Below, piece after piece: positions 1 to 11,317 of a stretch of 16,508 nucleotides of DNA. Positions within the stretch are counted from its first letter, which is position 1, and each line of letters starts with the position of its first letter. Source of the stretch: Hymenoscyphus infarciens (taxonomy: Eukaryota; Ascomycota; Leotiomycetes; Helotiales; Helotiaceae); assembly GCA_001414345.1 (NCBI GenBank), contig LLCB01000620.1:1-16508 (forward strand), written 5' to 3'. Below the pieces are notes generated by a model that searched no databases, was not told the DNA's origin, and saw only the letters and a program-made list of their open reading frames with translations. The position numbers and the translations under genes are program-made.

Positions 1-690
1 TAAATTATTATATAAACTTTAAACTAATACTATATAGAAATAAAATAACCTTATAAGATAGAGGATTTAGTAAGTAGTATTAAGAAGAAATAGAAACTTA
101 CTATATAGTTAATATTTTAATATTATCTTATTTTAAATATATTATAAATTATTTTATTATATTAAATATATCTAAATTAGATAAGTTATAAGAAATAAAG
201 TAAAAATAGAGTATATAGTAGATAGTAGTAGAAGTCGAGATTAATAGATAGTACTTAGGTATACGTAAGATAAATAGTAGAGTAGAGGCTTAAATTTTAA
301 CTAATAAAATATAAGTATATACTATATATCTTTTATCCCTCTTCTATTTTATAATATATTATATATTTAATTTTACTCTCTTCTCTAAAAAAAAATAATA
401 GGTTCCTCTACTAATAAATATATATAAATCTTCTTTTAAATATTCTTACTTACTACTAACTACTTTTAATAACTTAACTAGATAGTTTTAGTATTAAATC
501 TAGTTCTAATATAAATAAGTTTAATCCTTTTCTTTTCTAATATATCTACTTAAGTTCCTCTCTTTAAAAGTTAAATATATAATTCTATATATATTATATT
601 AAAGCTTATAAGTAAATAAGTATTTATATTCTTCTAAATATCTTATCTTAATAAACCTAATAAGATTAGTAGTATATTAGAGTATATATT
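1..690. other. Featureless AT-rich stretch
   Basis: I see no gene, RNA or organised repeat here. It is simple TA-rich sequence with short pyrimidine runs (for example around 340-400) and only two CpG sites, near 226 and 262. It fits the general RIP-eroded pattern. Confidence 0.6.
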
Positions 691-840
691 AGTAGTATTA
701 ATATTAGAAATATTACTTATAATACTATAGTTACTAGTAGTATTATTAGTAGTATTAATATTAGAAATATTACTTATAATACTATAGTTACTAGTAGTAT
801 TATTAATAGTATTAATATTAGAAGTATTACTAGTAATAAT
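691..840. repeat. 57-bp tandem repeat, about 2.6 copies
   Basis: Copies start at 691 and 748. A partial, more diverged third copy runs from 805 to about 840. The first two copies are nearly identical over 57 bp and contain the shared segments TTAGAAATATTACTTATAAT and ACTATAGTTACTAGTAG. The unit length is a multiple of three, so it may once have been a coding repeat. No open frame survives. The downstream edge merges into TACTAGTA-rich sequence with a 12-bp palindrome at 853-864. Confidence 0.85.
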
Positions 841-904
841 AAAAGTACTATTATTACTAGTAATACTATTACTACTATTATTACTATTAGTTAAGTAAAG
901 TGTT

Positions 905-1829
905 TATTATAATAAGTTAGGAATATAAGTTTTAAATAAAGATATAATCTTTTAAATTAATATAGAATAAGTATTAGTTTCTAAGAACTCTCTAGTCTAT
1001 ATAAGTAAGTAAAATACTTAAGATTTAAAGCCTATTTCTTTATATACTTCTTTAAATTAATTCTTTATATAAGTATAGAAATAGCTTATTTTATTAGTTT
1101 CTTTATTATAGCTTTAATTACTAATATAATATATTATTTTATATTTATATTTTTCTAAGATCTCTATCTATTATTCCTATATTAGCTAAGAGCTAAGATT
1201 CTATAATTTATATCTTATCTTACTTATATACTAATTAATATAAAAGCTTTATTTATAGTTTTATTTCTATAATTCTTAATATACTACCTCTATTTACTAA
1301 TATCTACCTAGATATTTTCTATTACTAGTATAACTTAGTATACTATTATATATTTATCTTTTACTTTTTTATCTTAGTTAGTTCTTTCTTATTTATTAAG
1401 TTTCTACTACTAATTAGATATAAATATAAAACTATAACTACTTTCTAGAAAGTTATTTAAGTTCTTCTTTTATTATTATTTATATTTCTTTAAAATATCT
1501 TATTTCTTTCTTTCTTAGAATAAATCTTAACTTATAAGAATTTAATAAGTTATAAAAGAAAATCTCTTTATAAACTTTCTAATATACTTAAAAATTAGAT
1601 TAATATTTTCTCTCTATTATAGTTTAATAATCTTAGCTATAAAGTTATTAAAATTATAAGTTAAGTAGTTAATTTAATTCTTAACTATTATAAAGAATAG
1701 AGGTCTAAGTTAATTATATTTTATTTATCTAAGATTAAAAGCTTTATAATACTAGTTTTCTTAATAAAGTTCTCTATTATCTCTAGTATTTTCTTTACTA
1801 CTATTATTTAAAAGACTATTCTTATTTAT
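905..1829. other. AT-rich stretch with C exceeding G on the + strand
   Basis: No gene is visible. The + strand is pyrimidine-biased, with C clearly above G in sampled lines around 1100-1560. That could be the trace of a former element whose purine-rich strand was the minus strand. No domain or terminal repeat is recognisable. Confidence 0.45.
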
Positions 1830-1889
1830 ATTATTATCTAGATTATTATTTAGATTATTATTTAAATTATTATCTAGATTATTATCTAG
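1830..1889. repeat. 12-bp tandem repeat, five copies
   Basis: Five successive 12-mers start at 1830, 1842, 1854, 1866 and 1878. They follow the pattern ATTATTATCTAG, with C/T and G/A changes between copies. On the minus strand one frame is open through the repeat and would read Leu-Asp/Asn-Asn-Asn. This would fit a low-complexity Asn-rich stretch of a former gene, but simple-sequence expansion explains it equally well. Confidence 0.85.
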
Positions 1890-1904
1890 TAAACTACTAT
1901 ACTT

Positions 1905-2121
1905 ATTAGTAACTTAGAAAGAGAGAGTATTTAGCTAGATAAGAGACTATCTATTAGTAACTTAGAAAGAGAGAGGATTTAGCTAAATAAGAGGCTACCT
2001 ATTAATAACTTAAAGAGAGAGGGGATTTAACTAGATAAGAGGCTACTTATTAGTAACTTAAGAAAAGAGAGGATTTAGCTAAATAAGAGGCTATTTATTA
2101 GTAACTTAAAAAGAGAGAGGA
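1905..2121. repeat. 48-bp tandem repeat, about 4.5 copies
   Basis: Copies begin at 1905, 1953, 2001 and 2049, with a partial copy from 2097 to about 2121, giving an exact 48-bp period with no indels. Each copy has a TTAGTAACTTA start, a GA-rich middle (AGAGAGAGGATT) and an AAGAGGCTA end. Differences between copies include several G/A and C/T transitions. The period equals 16 codons. In the + frame beginning at 1905, each full copy carries a single in-frame stop (TAG or TAA), at the tenth codon, as RIP of CAG or CAA would give. One minus-strand frame also has a single stop per copy, so the strand of any former gene is undecided. The repeat unit resembles no family I recognise. Confidence 0.9.
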
Positions 2122-5030
2122 TTCTTTTAAACTATACTTATTATTACTCTTTTTATTCTATTCTAGTTTAATTTAGTTTAGCTAGATCTTTTCTTTCTCT
2201 AAAAAGTAAAGAGTTAACTTATTTATAACTTAGTATTACTATAGATATTAGTAGATAACTAAGTTAGAATAAAGTAATAGAGATAATAAGAGAGTAATAT
2301 ATATTATAAGAGCTATACTAAAAGTAATATTAGAAGTAGTTATTTAATATATTTAAGTAATTTTTATTAAGAAAGAGGATTATTTTATTAAAATAATTTT
2401 ATATATATTTAGCTATATTTATAGAGTTAAAAGAATTAGTACTTAAGTATTTAATTAGAGTACTAACTAGAAATAACTAAAAAAAACTCTAGAATAAGTA
2501 ATAACTAAAAAGAGACTAATAAAAAGGTAGAATATAATAAAATATAATTAAAAATCTTCTAACTTCTTAAGTAAAATTATTTAAGCTAAAGTATCTAGTA
2601 TTTAAGAATTATCTCTTAGTTATCTACTTATAAACTATATCTAGAAAGTTAGAAACTTAGGCTAAATTCTAGCTACTAGTATTATAATAATATTATACTC
2701 TAACTTTTATTCTTTAATCTTCTACTATTTATATTACTTATACTATATATAGTCTTTTTATACTACTATAACTCTTAAAATATAGTATATATTTATTTCT
2801 CTTATTAAGCCTTCTATAGCTATTATTATAATAATAATCGATTTAATACTTTATACCTCTTTTAAATTAATAAATATATAATATAATAAAACTAATCTAG
2901 GCTTTTAACTAATATTAATTTATATTATATACTTTATAAATAGTTTATAAATAAAAAATTATAATATACTTAGAAGTTTCTAAAAAGCTTAAAAGAGTAT
3001 AAAATAGTTATAATAGAAATTAAAAAATTATCTCTTAAAGTAAATAGTATTTACTAGACTAAAATAAACTAAACTAATTAATATTTCCTACCTCTTCTAA
3101 TATAATAATATATTATATTCTATATATAAAAATATAATATTATTAGAAAGAGTAGTAAAAAAAACTAATAAAATATAAATAATTTATATAAAGAACTTTA
3201 AGTTAGATACTTTTATTTAAAGAACTTCTATTTAAAATTTATTTAATTATACTAATAAAAAATTAATAACTTTATTAAGTTAAAAGCTTAAAAGTTAAAT
3301 AAAGAGAAGCTATTTAAGGTTAATAAAGGAATAATTAAATAGAAGGTAGCTATAAGCTTAAAGCTTTACTCTACTTAGAATAGTAATACTTTAATTCTAC
3401 TAATTAAACTAAAGAGCTTAAAAAATAAGAAAGTAAATATATAATAAGAAGTAGTATAGTAATTAGAATTAAAAGACACCTATTAACCTACTCTTTTACT
3501 TATATATAAAATAGTATAAAAATAATTATAAAAAACCTAGAAAATAGTTATAAAAGAATATACTAATTTACTCTCTTAAGATATAATTTCTATTTATAAA
3601 TTAACTTTATCTACTTATTAAACTTAGTAATATAAACCTATTTACCTCTCTAAAAATAGAACCTTAAAATCTAATAATATATCTTCTAAATTAGAGCTAT
3701 TACTTTTACCTAATAATTAATACTTACTAAAGATTTAATAATACTAGTTATATTTTTTATTAAATATAGAAACCTTTTTATAAAATTAGACTATTAATAG
3801 TTTAATTCTATAAAACACTTATATATACTATATAATTTATAAAGTATAGAATATTAGCTAAAGAATAAAAAATAGATACTAAAGATAGATTATTTAGTAG
3901 TAGTTAAGAAGAAGCCTGTTTTTAACTAATTTTATATACTAAAAAATAATTTAATAATAATAGAAAAAGACTTATTAATATCTAAATTATAAGAGCTTAA
4001 ATCACTCTTATAATTTAGTATTAAAGTAGGATATATATATATTAAAATATAAGAATATTTAAAATATTATAAAGAAGGAAAATTACTAATATATTTAAGA
4101 ATACTAATATTATATTATAAAGAGTTAGATTTTTCTTCTATATATAAGAAGTTAAAAAAACCTAGCTAAATATATAATAAATAACCTTAGAATAATATTA
4201 GCTAGCTTAGTCTTAATTATTATTAAGATAATATTATTCTACTACTATAAATATACTTAGTAAATAATAGAAGAATATTTATTCCTCTTAGTTACTATCT
4301 TTAAGTTTAATAATAACTTAAACGTTATTTTAATAATAAGAACTAGTACTTTAATACTTCTTTTAAATAAGCTTTTAAGACTTATTATTATTAGTATTAG
4401 TATTATTAGTATCTATATTAAATTAATATTTATACTTAAGTTTTAAGACCTTTTACTATTTAATTTATTAGTTATATTCTAAGTAAGTATAAAGAAAGGC
4501 TTACTTAATTAGACTTCTTATACTTTTAAATATCTAGCTTAGTAGTATTATAAAATTCCTTAAACTATAGTTTATTAGTAAAAGAATAAGAGAGATAGTT
4601 TTATATTTCTTATAATAGAAATACTCTTAAAAGTTAATTAGTAATATAATAAGTCTTTATACTAATTAGCTATATCTTTAAGCTTATATATCTTCTTTTT
4701 AGCCTTAAATAAGAGAACGACTATTTCCTTCTACTTCTTAATAATAGCTTTTAACTAGCTTAACTTATTATAAATACTATTAAACTTAGTCTATAACTTA
4801 ACTAGGAAAAGAGATTTTAGAAAAAGCTAAAGTTATATATTACTTTAAGTAGTAAAGAATTTGTTCTTACTTATACTATCTCTATTAAAGTTATAAAGTT
4901 ATTAATCTATATAGCTTAGTATACTAGCTAGAAGCGCTTAATTAACTAGGTTACTATTAGTAAGTTTACTAATAGAAGTATTAGAAGTATTAAAAGTAGA
5001 TATAGTAATAAATTAATAATAAGATAATAT
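2122..5030. other. Gene-less AT-rich stretch, probable transposon relic
   Basis: There is no supportable gene, RNA or terminal repeat. Part of it, about 2230-3480, is purine-biased on the + strand. Four of the rare surviving CA/TG sites lie at 3477-4003 (3477, 3816, 3917 and 4003), the closest grouping in the left block. An imperfect inverted repeat at 3088-3155 is listed separately. Short trinucleotide-like TAGTAT runs occur near 4381-4412. The stretch is long enough to hold a whole degraded transposon, but that is inference only. Confidence 0.45.
3088..3155. repeat. Imperfect inverted repeat (hairpin)
   Basis: The left arm at about 3088-3112 starts with CTACCTCTTCTAATA. The right arm at about 3131-3155 is, as its reverse complement, CTACTCTTTCTAATA and so on. 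The arms match with a few offsets over about 25 bp around an AT-rich loop of about 18 bp. This may be chance in such low-complexity DNA or a remnant of a foldback element. Confidence 0.5.
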
Positions 5031-5480
5031 ATTAGAATAATAGGTGTTTAAGAGGTTATAGTAAGAAGGTTCTAAGAGGTTAACTATAAGAGCTTATAAG
5101 AGGATAAGAGTACTAGAACTTATACTAAGAGTAATAAGTTATAATAATAATATATAATAAACTTAAGAGTTTATATCTTAATATAAAGTTCTATAATAAG
5201 CTAAAGACGTATAATAAGGCTAAAGACGTATAATAAGGCTAAAGACTTATAATAAAGACTTATAATAAAGACTTATAATAAAGACTTACTAGAGAAGCTT
5301 CTATAAAGTTAGATATAAAGGCTTATAATTTATAAGAAAGACTTATAATAAAAGCTTATTAAAGAAGAATAATTAAAAGACTATTAGATAATAAGGTTAT
5401 ATTAAGTTAAAGTTAAAGTTAAAATTAAAGTTAAAGTTATCTTAAAGTAGAGAATTAGTAGAGCCTTTACTAAGCTATAA
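5031..5480. other. Purine-rich block with short direct repeats
   Basis: G greatly exceeds C on the + strand. In the line starting at 5041 I count about 16 G against 3 C. Short words recur (AAGAGGTTA, AAGACTTATAATAA, GTTAAA), including a run of GTTAAA-like hexamers at 5406-5437. The block ends sharply where the C-rich stretch begins. It may be one strand of a former low-complexity, lysine/glutamate-rich coding stretch; no open frame remains. Confidence 0.6.
5203..5288. repeat. Nested 19-bp and 13-bp tandem repeats
   Basis: Two copies of a 19-mer (AAAGACGTATAATAAGGCT) occupy 5203-5221 and 5222-5240. Three 13-mers (AAAGACTTATAAT) follow at 5241, 5254 and 5267, then a partial copy from 5280. The 13-mer looks like the 19-mer after loss of its AAGGCT tail and a G-to-T change in ACGT, so the array probably shortened its unit during expansion. 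Neither period is a multiple of three. Confidence 0.9.
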
Positions 5481-7740
5481 TATTAAGGCTTTATTTAGTT
5501 ATATATTAAGTTAGGTTTTTATCTATTTATATATTTAGGCTTATTTACTCTTTAAATAACGTTCTTTTAATAAAATCTCTTTATATAGTTTAACTATTTA
5601 TTTATTTTAAACTATACTACTTTATACTTACTTAGTTTACTTTAAAGCTATATCTAGTAATAATTATATTAAAACCTTTAATATAATCTCTATAATTTTT
5701 ATTATTTACTTCTTTATTATTCTTACTATCTTTTATATTATTCTTATTACTACTATTACTATTACTATCTTCTTTACTATTAATATTATATTTAAATAGA
5801 ACGTTACTCTAGTCTAGAGTAGTGTCTAAGGTAGTATCTAAGATAGTATTTAAATATACTAAAGATATAGTTAAGAGAAAAATATAGATTCTTTAAAGTA
5901 TATCTAGATACTATTAGTTTTTATAAGAACCTTTAAATTAAACTTATATTTACTTACTTTTAAGTCTATTTTTAAAAATCTTATTCTTAATATTCTTATA
6001 ATAATTTAATAAAGACTTAGCTATAAGTACTCTTTTAATAATTTATATATTTTATAAGTAGAGCTCTTATAGTATTAAAAAATAAGAATAAGAAATTAAA
6101 AGTACTTAAAGTATATTAATTAACTAATTTACTATTTAAATCTATTTAGAAATTATAAACTTAACTTCTTTAATAGCTCTCTTATACTTTAAAATAGTAT
6201 TAATTCTATATAGAATAGTAATATTATCTATAAAACTTATAAATAAGCCTAAGTTCTCTTTATCTAAAAGACTAAGCTAAGTACTTATTTTAATCTTATA
6301 CTATTATATCTTATAATTTAATTCTTTTTTAAGAGATATAGAGTTAAATGTTTATAATAATATTAGTAGTAGATTATAATTTTTAAGTAGTTAATTATAT
6401 AATCTTTAGATTTCTTAACTTCTTTTAACTATAGAAGGTAGATAGTAGAATAAGGCTTTTATATATTCTACTAATTTTTTTATACTCTTTATATTAAAAT
6501 AGTTATAAATATTCTAAACTTCTTAAACTTACTAAGTAGCTAGTTTATAATATTTATAAACCTCTACTTTAATTTAAAGATAAATTTAAAAGTTTTAATA
6601 CTATTTATAATTTATACTTTTAACCTTTTAATCTTTATATCTTTAACTAGTTCTTAATAACTTTTATACTAATAATTTATATATATATTCTAATAACTAT
6701 TTAGTAGAACGTTTTCTAGATAAATAATATAGAATAATCTCTAAAGAGAAGCGTTTTATTCTTTTAAGTACTTATTTTTTAATATTAACTCTAGAAGCCT
6801 TAAGAGTATTAAAGACTAATTAGTATTTATCTTTATAAGCTAGAATTCTATTTAAGTAAGTAAATAGTCTTTCCTTTATTACTATTAATATAGCTTCTTT
6901 CTTTTTCTTAAACTACTTCTCTTAAATATACTAATAATCTTATAATTTATACTATATATTATCTTTTTTATCTATTAATTTACTTATAATAAGATAAGCT
7001 TAGGTAGTAGTAATAGTATCTCTATATTAAGTATAAAGAGATTAAGTTCTCTTATATCTTTTATTTAAAGTAGAACTAAGTTCTTCTTTTTATATAAGTT
7101 CTTAATATTTTATTTAGGTATTTAGAAGAGCTTCTCTTAATAAAGTAGAGTATATATAATAGATTAAGACTAAATAACTTTTTAAGAACTAGTCTCTTTC
7201 TACTCTCTCTTTATTACTTAATCTAAGAAATTATTATTAGTAAGTACTTTATTATAATTAATAATCTAAAGTATAAGAGTATTAATAAAAAGCGTTTATA
7301 GTATATCTTATTCTATATACTATTTTAGAGTACTCTCTCTTAAGATAAGACTAAAATTTATATATAATATATACTTAGTTAGGAAGTTAATTAAATATTA
7401 ATTTTAAAAGATATACTATAACTTAAAAAGTCTCTTTATAATAAAAATTAATAAGTTAGAGAGTTATTTTATACTAGTAGACTACGTTTATTAACCTAGT
7501 CTAATCTAATCTTTTAAATTTATTTCTAGCTTTATTTTTAGCTATAGCTACTTAAAAATAATAAGAATAACTATTATTAGGAATATTAGCTTTTAAACTA
7601 TTCTCTTTTTTAAAAGAAAGTATTATACTATCCTCTACTTTATTAGATATAGAAACTACTATATCTATTTCTACTATACTAAGAGTAATACTAGACTTAG
7701 ATTTAGAGTTTTAAATAAAGAATTTACTACTACTATAGAG
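5481..7740. other. Gene-less AT-rich stretch, C-rich on the + strand
   Basis: No gene, RNA or terminal repeat is supportable. C clearly exceeds G on the + strand through most of this stretch; the line at 6901 has no G at all. The bias is opposite to that of the block just upstream. A three-copy 12-bp repeat lies at 5819-5854. CpG survives at a few ACGT and GCG sites (near 5562, 5803, 6710, 6752, 7292 and 7486). A minus-strand element degraded by RIP would give this picture, but none is identifiable. Confidence 0.45.
5819..5854. repeat. 12-bp tandem repeat, three copies
   Basis: Copies at 5819-5830, 5831-5842 and 5843-5854 follow GTAGTATCTAAG with single-base changes. The first copy has GTGT in place of GTAT and holds one of the rare surviving TG dinucleotides. 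It may therefore preserve the older state of the unit, with the TG of the others lost to TA. Confidence 0.75.
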
Positions 7741-8490
7741 CTATTAACTAAAAGGCGGATTTCCTTATCCCTTTTTACGTTTTTATTAAAAATTACTATC
7801 TTAGTCTTAATTATATAAAACTATTAGTCTATTATTATTATTATCTTAGAAGAAATAAGTAAGGTATATATAACCTAAAGATAGAGAAATAGTCTACTTA
7901 TAGTCTAGTTAGTATTTATTAACTTTAATATTAAAAAGCTCTTAACGTCTATTTTCTACTAGTAACTAGTTATAGTAAGTATATACCTATATTTTTTTAA
8001 GATTAAGAATATAATAATAATACTAGTAAATAAGTAACTTTTATAATCTTATTACTTAAGAATATTAAGAGAGCTTTTTAATTATAGAAACTTTATAAAA
8101 GAGCTTAAAAAGTTATAAATTAAAAGTAGATTATAAAAAGATAGTAGTAGTTAAGAAAAACCTCTCTTTAATAATTATATATACTCTTATATATAAGTAT
8201 TTATAGTACTAGATATTTTTTTCCTTTATAGTAGCTAAAATATATTAGCTTATAAAATATACTAGAATATACTTAAAGATTATACTTATAAAATAAGTAA
8301 TAAACTACTTTATAAGAAGATATTATATAAGTATAAGGATATTTATAAGCTAAATTTCTATTAAATAATACTTAACTAAGAATAGGTATTATATTACTCT
8401 AATTATACTTCTAAGAATTATAATTAGATAAATTAGTATACTTTTTCTTAAGTTAACAGCTAATTAATTTATCTCTAGAGTCTAATTTAG
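7741..8490. other. Gene-less AT-rich stretch with a small GC-richer patch
   Basis: Nothing codes here. At 7753-7780 there is a short patch that is unusually rich in C and G for the left block (GGCGGATTTCCTTATCCC and a nearby TTACG), with two of its few CpG sites. I could not match it to a motif. The rest is ordinary RIP-type sequence. Confidence 0.4.
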
Positions 8491-8530
8491 TACTCTCTAC
8501 TCCTTCTCTCTCTCTTTCTCTCTCTTCTTT
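8491..8530. repeat. CT-rich polypyrimidine tract
   Basis: About 38 bp are almost purely C and T, mostly CTCTCT and TTCTCT, with a single interior A. CT is not a favoured RIP target, so a CT/GA microsatellite can survive in DNA where CA repeats cannot. There is no sign that it serves as a splice or promoter element, since no gene adjoins it. Confidence 0.8.
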
Positions 8531-10494
8531 AGAATATTTATTATAAAAGCCTTAATTATAATTATTATCTAAATTATAATTATTAAAAGAAGAGAGCTAA
8601 TAAGAGTTTAATAATTGCTTTAATTATTAGCCTTTTTATATATAAAGAGATAAATTACTATTTATCTTTTAATATATATATAATCTTTTTTAATAAAATA
8701 ACTATATTTATTAATAGATATTTAAGAAGTTAAAGAGAATTTATTACTAGAAAGGTATACTTAGTAGTAGTTTTTTAAAGATATATTAATTTAAGAGAAA
8801 GAAAGTTAGATATAATATATATTAGATAGAAGAGGTTATATTAGTAGTATAAGCCTAGTTAGCTTATTTTAAATAGATATTATATATAGATCTTCCTAGG
8901 CCTAAGTAAGTAGCTTTATAAATATTTATAAGTTAAATTCTCTTACTTTTAACTAGATTTAACTAATTTCTATATAGTCTTACTTACTAAGGTAAAAGAT
9001 AAAGTTCTTATTATTTTATATCTATCTATATAATATATAATTATCTCTTTATTATATATTACTATATATCTCTAACTAATAAGTATATAGCTTTTAATAG
9101 TCTTCTATCTAAATAATACTTATTATTTATATTATATAGTACACTTATAAAAGTATTATAACTAACGTCTTAATAGTCTTTAAAAACTAAGCGCTCTCTA
9201 GTATAATTTACTTTATTTTAACTACTATATACTATCTACTAGAATTACTCTTCAGAATCGCTATTAGTTAAAGCTCTATTCTATTTCTATTATATATTCT
9301 TTTACTCTTATAATATAATATTCGCCTTTTACTAAATAAGATATACTTATTTACTCTTCTAAGAAAACCTATATACTTTACTATATATAACCTAAGTTAT
9401 ATTCTAGCTAGTATTTAAATATAAGATATCTAGAAAGTAAGTAAATCTTTAAAACTTTTATAAACTATTATTAATATCTAGTCTAAACTAGTTATTTACT
9501 CTACTTAGCTATACTAAATAAAGGATAAACTTAGGAACTTAGATTCTAATTTAGTACTTTAACTACTATAAATAGAATAGATTTATAGAACATTATATAC
9601 TTAAACCTTATAAAAGATATTATTAATAGCTATAAAGCTCTTCGTTATATAATATTAAATAGAATATAAGGTTATTATAATAAATATAATAATATCTTTT
9701 ATAAAATTCTTTAAAATATTACTAAATAGACTAGTATAGACTTATTACTCTTTAGTAATCTAATAGCTATTAACTACTATAATTACTATCTTTAGAAAGA
9801 AGTAGAATTCTTTAATAAAAGTTCTTACTAATTTATAAGTAGTCTTAGTTTAGAAAGAGATATAGTAGAGATATAGTATACTTATAATTTAGTAATTCTT
9901 ATTAATAGAGTTTACTAAGATAATCTATAATATAGTTACTAGTATATTACTTAAAGTAAGACTCTTAGTCTTTCCTTACTCGAAAATACTAAGTACTACT
10001 TATAGCTATTATAAGTACCTTATACTAGGTTATATAACTACCTTTATTATTAAAATTATTACTACTATTATTTTAATTACCTTTATTTATTAAAATAGAT
10101 AAAAGAAATAAAGTATTAGATAATATCTCTTATAAAGTCTATACTAAGTAAATAGCTTTCTTTTCTCTACTACTATCTAGGTAAAACTCGACCTATTATT
10201 CTAAGAGCTAGCTATAGTAATAATTTACCTAATTCTATCTATATTATCTAGCTTTAATTTTATCTAGTCTTACTATAATTTATAGTTAATAGATTATCTT
10301 ATTTTATAATATATATATTAGAAAAACTATTACTTTATAGTAAGTTATTATTATAAAATCTTATTTATAAAATACTATTTCTTAAAATAACTATTCTAAT
10401 AAGTATTTATCTTAGATAAACTTATATAAAATAGTACTTTTTAAATATACTTCTTAGAATAACTTTATATATATATATATAATAAAAGTAAGAG

Positions 10495-10539
10495 TAAAGT
10501 TTATAGTAATATTACTAGTAACTTTACTAGTAAAGTTTA
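10495..10539. repeat. Palindrome cluster within a short direct repeat
   Basis: A perfect 18-bp palindrome lies at 10520-10537 (AACTTTACTAGTAAAGTT). A perfect 12-bp palindrome, AGTAATATTACT, precedes it at 10505-10516. TAAAGTTTA occurs at 10495 and again at 10531, bracketing the group. The ACTAGT core is also present in the satellite monomer downstream, so a distant relationship is possible. Confidence 0.75.
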
Positions 10540-10884
10540 TATAAGTTTAACCTATATTAGATTAGTTATAGTAAAAGGATTAGAAAGATTAAGTTTCCTA
10601 GTTCCTACCTAGTTACCTTCTCTTAGTAATAAAAGTACCTCCTATTTAGCTAAGGATTTAACCTCTCTATTAAATAAATTAAGACTTAAGACTTTTTATT
10701 TTAAATTATAAAATAAAATAACTTAATAATATTAGTATATTTAGTAGTAAAAGTTTATATATATATAACACTTTACTCTCTAGTATAGTCTTCCTTATCT
10801 ACTACTTTATACTAAGTTACTTATAACCTTTCTATATTAGTTAAAATTCTTATAACTTCTTATAATATAATAGGATTTATTTAT

Positions 10885-10917
10885 CTCTTAACTACCTCTT
10901 AACTACCTCTTAACTAC
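10885..10917. repeat. 11-bp tandem triplication
   Basis: Three identical copies of CTCTTAACTAC occupy 10885-10895, 10896-10906 and 10907-10917. Perfect identity suggests a recent expansion, or the absence of any RIP-sensitive CA or TG in the unit. Confidence 0.9.
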
Positions 10918-11317
10918 TTTATTATATATTATTTAAAATTACTATTAGTTAAAAAATAAGTTTACTTAGCTTTTTCTCTCTCTACTAACTATACTAGTAA
11001 AGATAATAAAGTTCTATCTAGTATAATTTAGTAACTATATAACCTTCTTATACTCTTATTATCTTTAAAATTATTATATCTTTTTAATAGCTATCTTAGT
11101 AGCCTTTCTCTTATTATTTAGTACTAAGAAGGTAATAGATAAAACCTTATTAATTCTACGCTTACTATACCTTAATAATAAGATAATAGAATATATAGTA
11201 TAAGATCTTTATTATACTTAGCTTTGTTTTTATTTTTTTTAGTTTCTTTTTAGCTACTTAAAGCTAGTACTATATAGATATACTTAAACTCTGTTTTATT
11301 AGTAGAAAGACTATACT

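Larger units (their letters stand above)
1..11317. other. RIP-degraded AT-rich heterochromatin, no intact genes
   Basis: The block is roughly 15-20% G+C by eye, and CA or TG dinucleotides are nearly missing: I find about 17 in 11.3 kb. CT, AG, CC and GG are ordinary. This matches the known product of repeat-induced point mutation in Pezizomycotina, where CpA becomes TpA on either strand. CpG is also scarce here, with roughly 25 sites. TAA and TAG triplets are dense in all six frames, so no reading frame of gene length is believable. The likely source is old transposon or duplicated DNA, but I could not recognise any transposase, reverse transcriptase, long terminal repeat or terminal inverted repeat. 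The exceptions are listed separately: several tandem repeats, palindromes and skewed blocks. The RIP call is strong; the origin of the DNA is inference. Confidence 0.85.
8531..11317. other. Gene-less AT-rich stretch before the satellite
   Basis: No gene or RNA is recognisable. The stretch holds a 14-bp direct repeat (8554 and 8572), an (AT)n run at about 10465-10481, palindromes at 10505-10537 and an 11-bp triplication at 10885-10917. Seven of the surviving CA/TG sites lie here, between 8616 and 11293. C exceeds G around 9260-9550. Confidence 0.45.

Noticed and set aside
9500..10200. Minus-strand reverse transcriptase or integrase relic
   Set aside because: I tried to see conserved motifs through RIP-type changes and found none that I could defend. 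A RIP-aware profile search would be needed.
10465..10481. TATA-box promoter
   Set aside because: An (AT)n run is expected by chance in this composition and no gene follows.
1..11317. Short open frames as small genes
   Set aside because: All are short, start from chance ATA/ATT-rich sequence with hardly any ATG (TG is almost absent), show no motif and are broken by TAA/TAG. They fit RIP debris.
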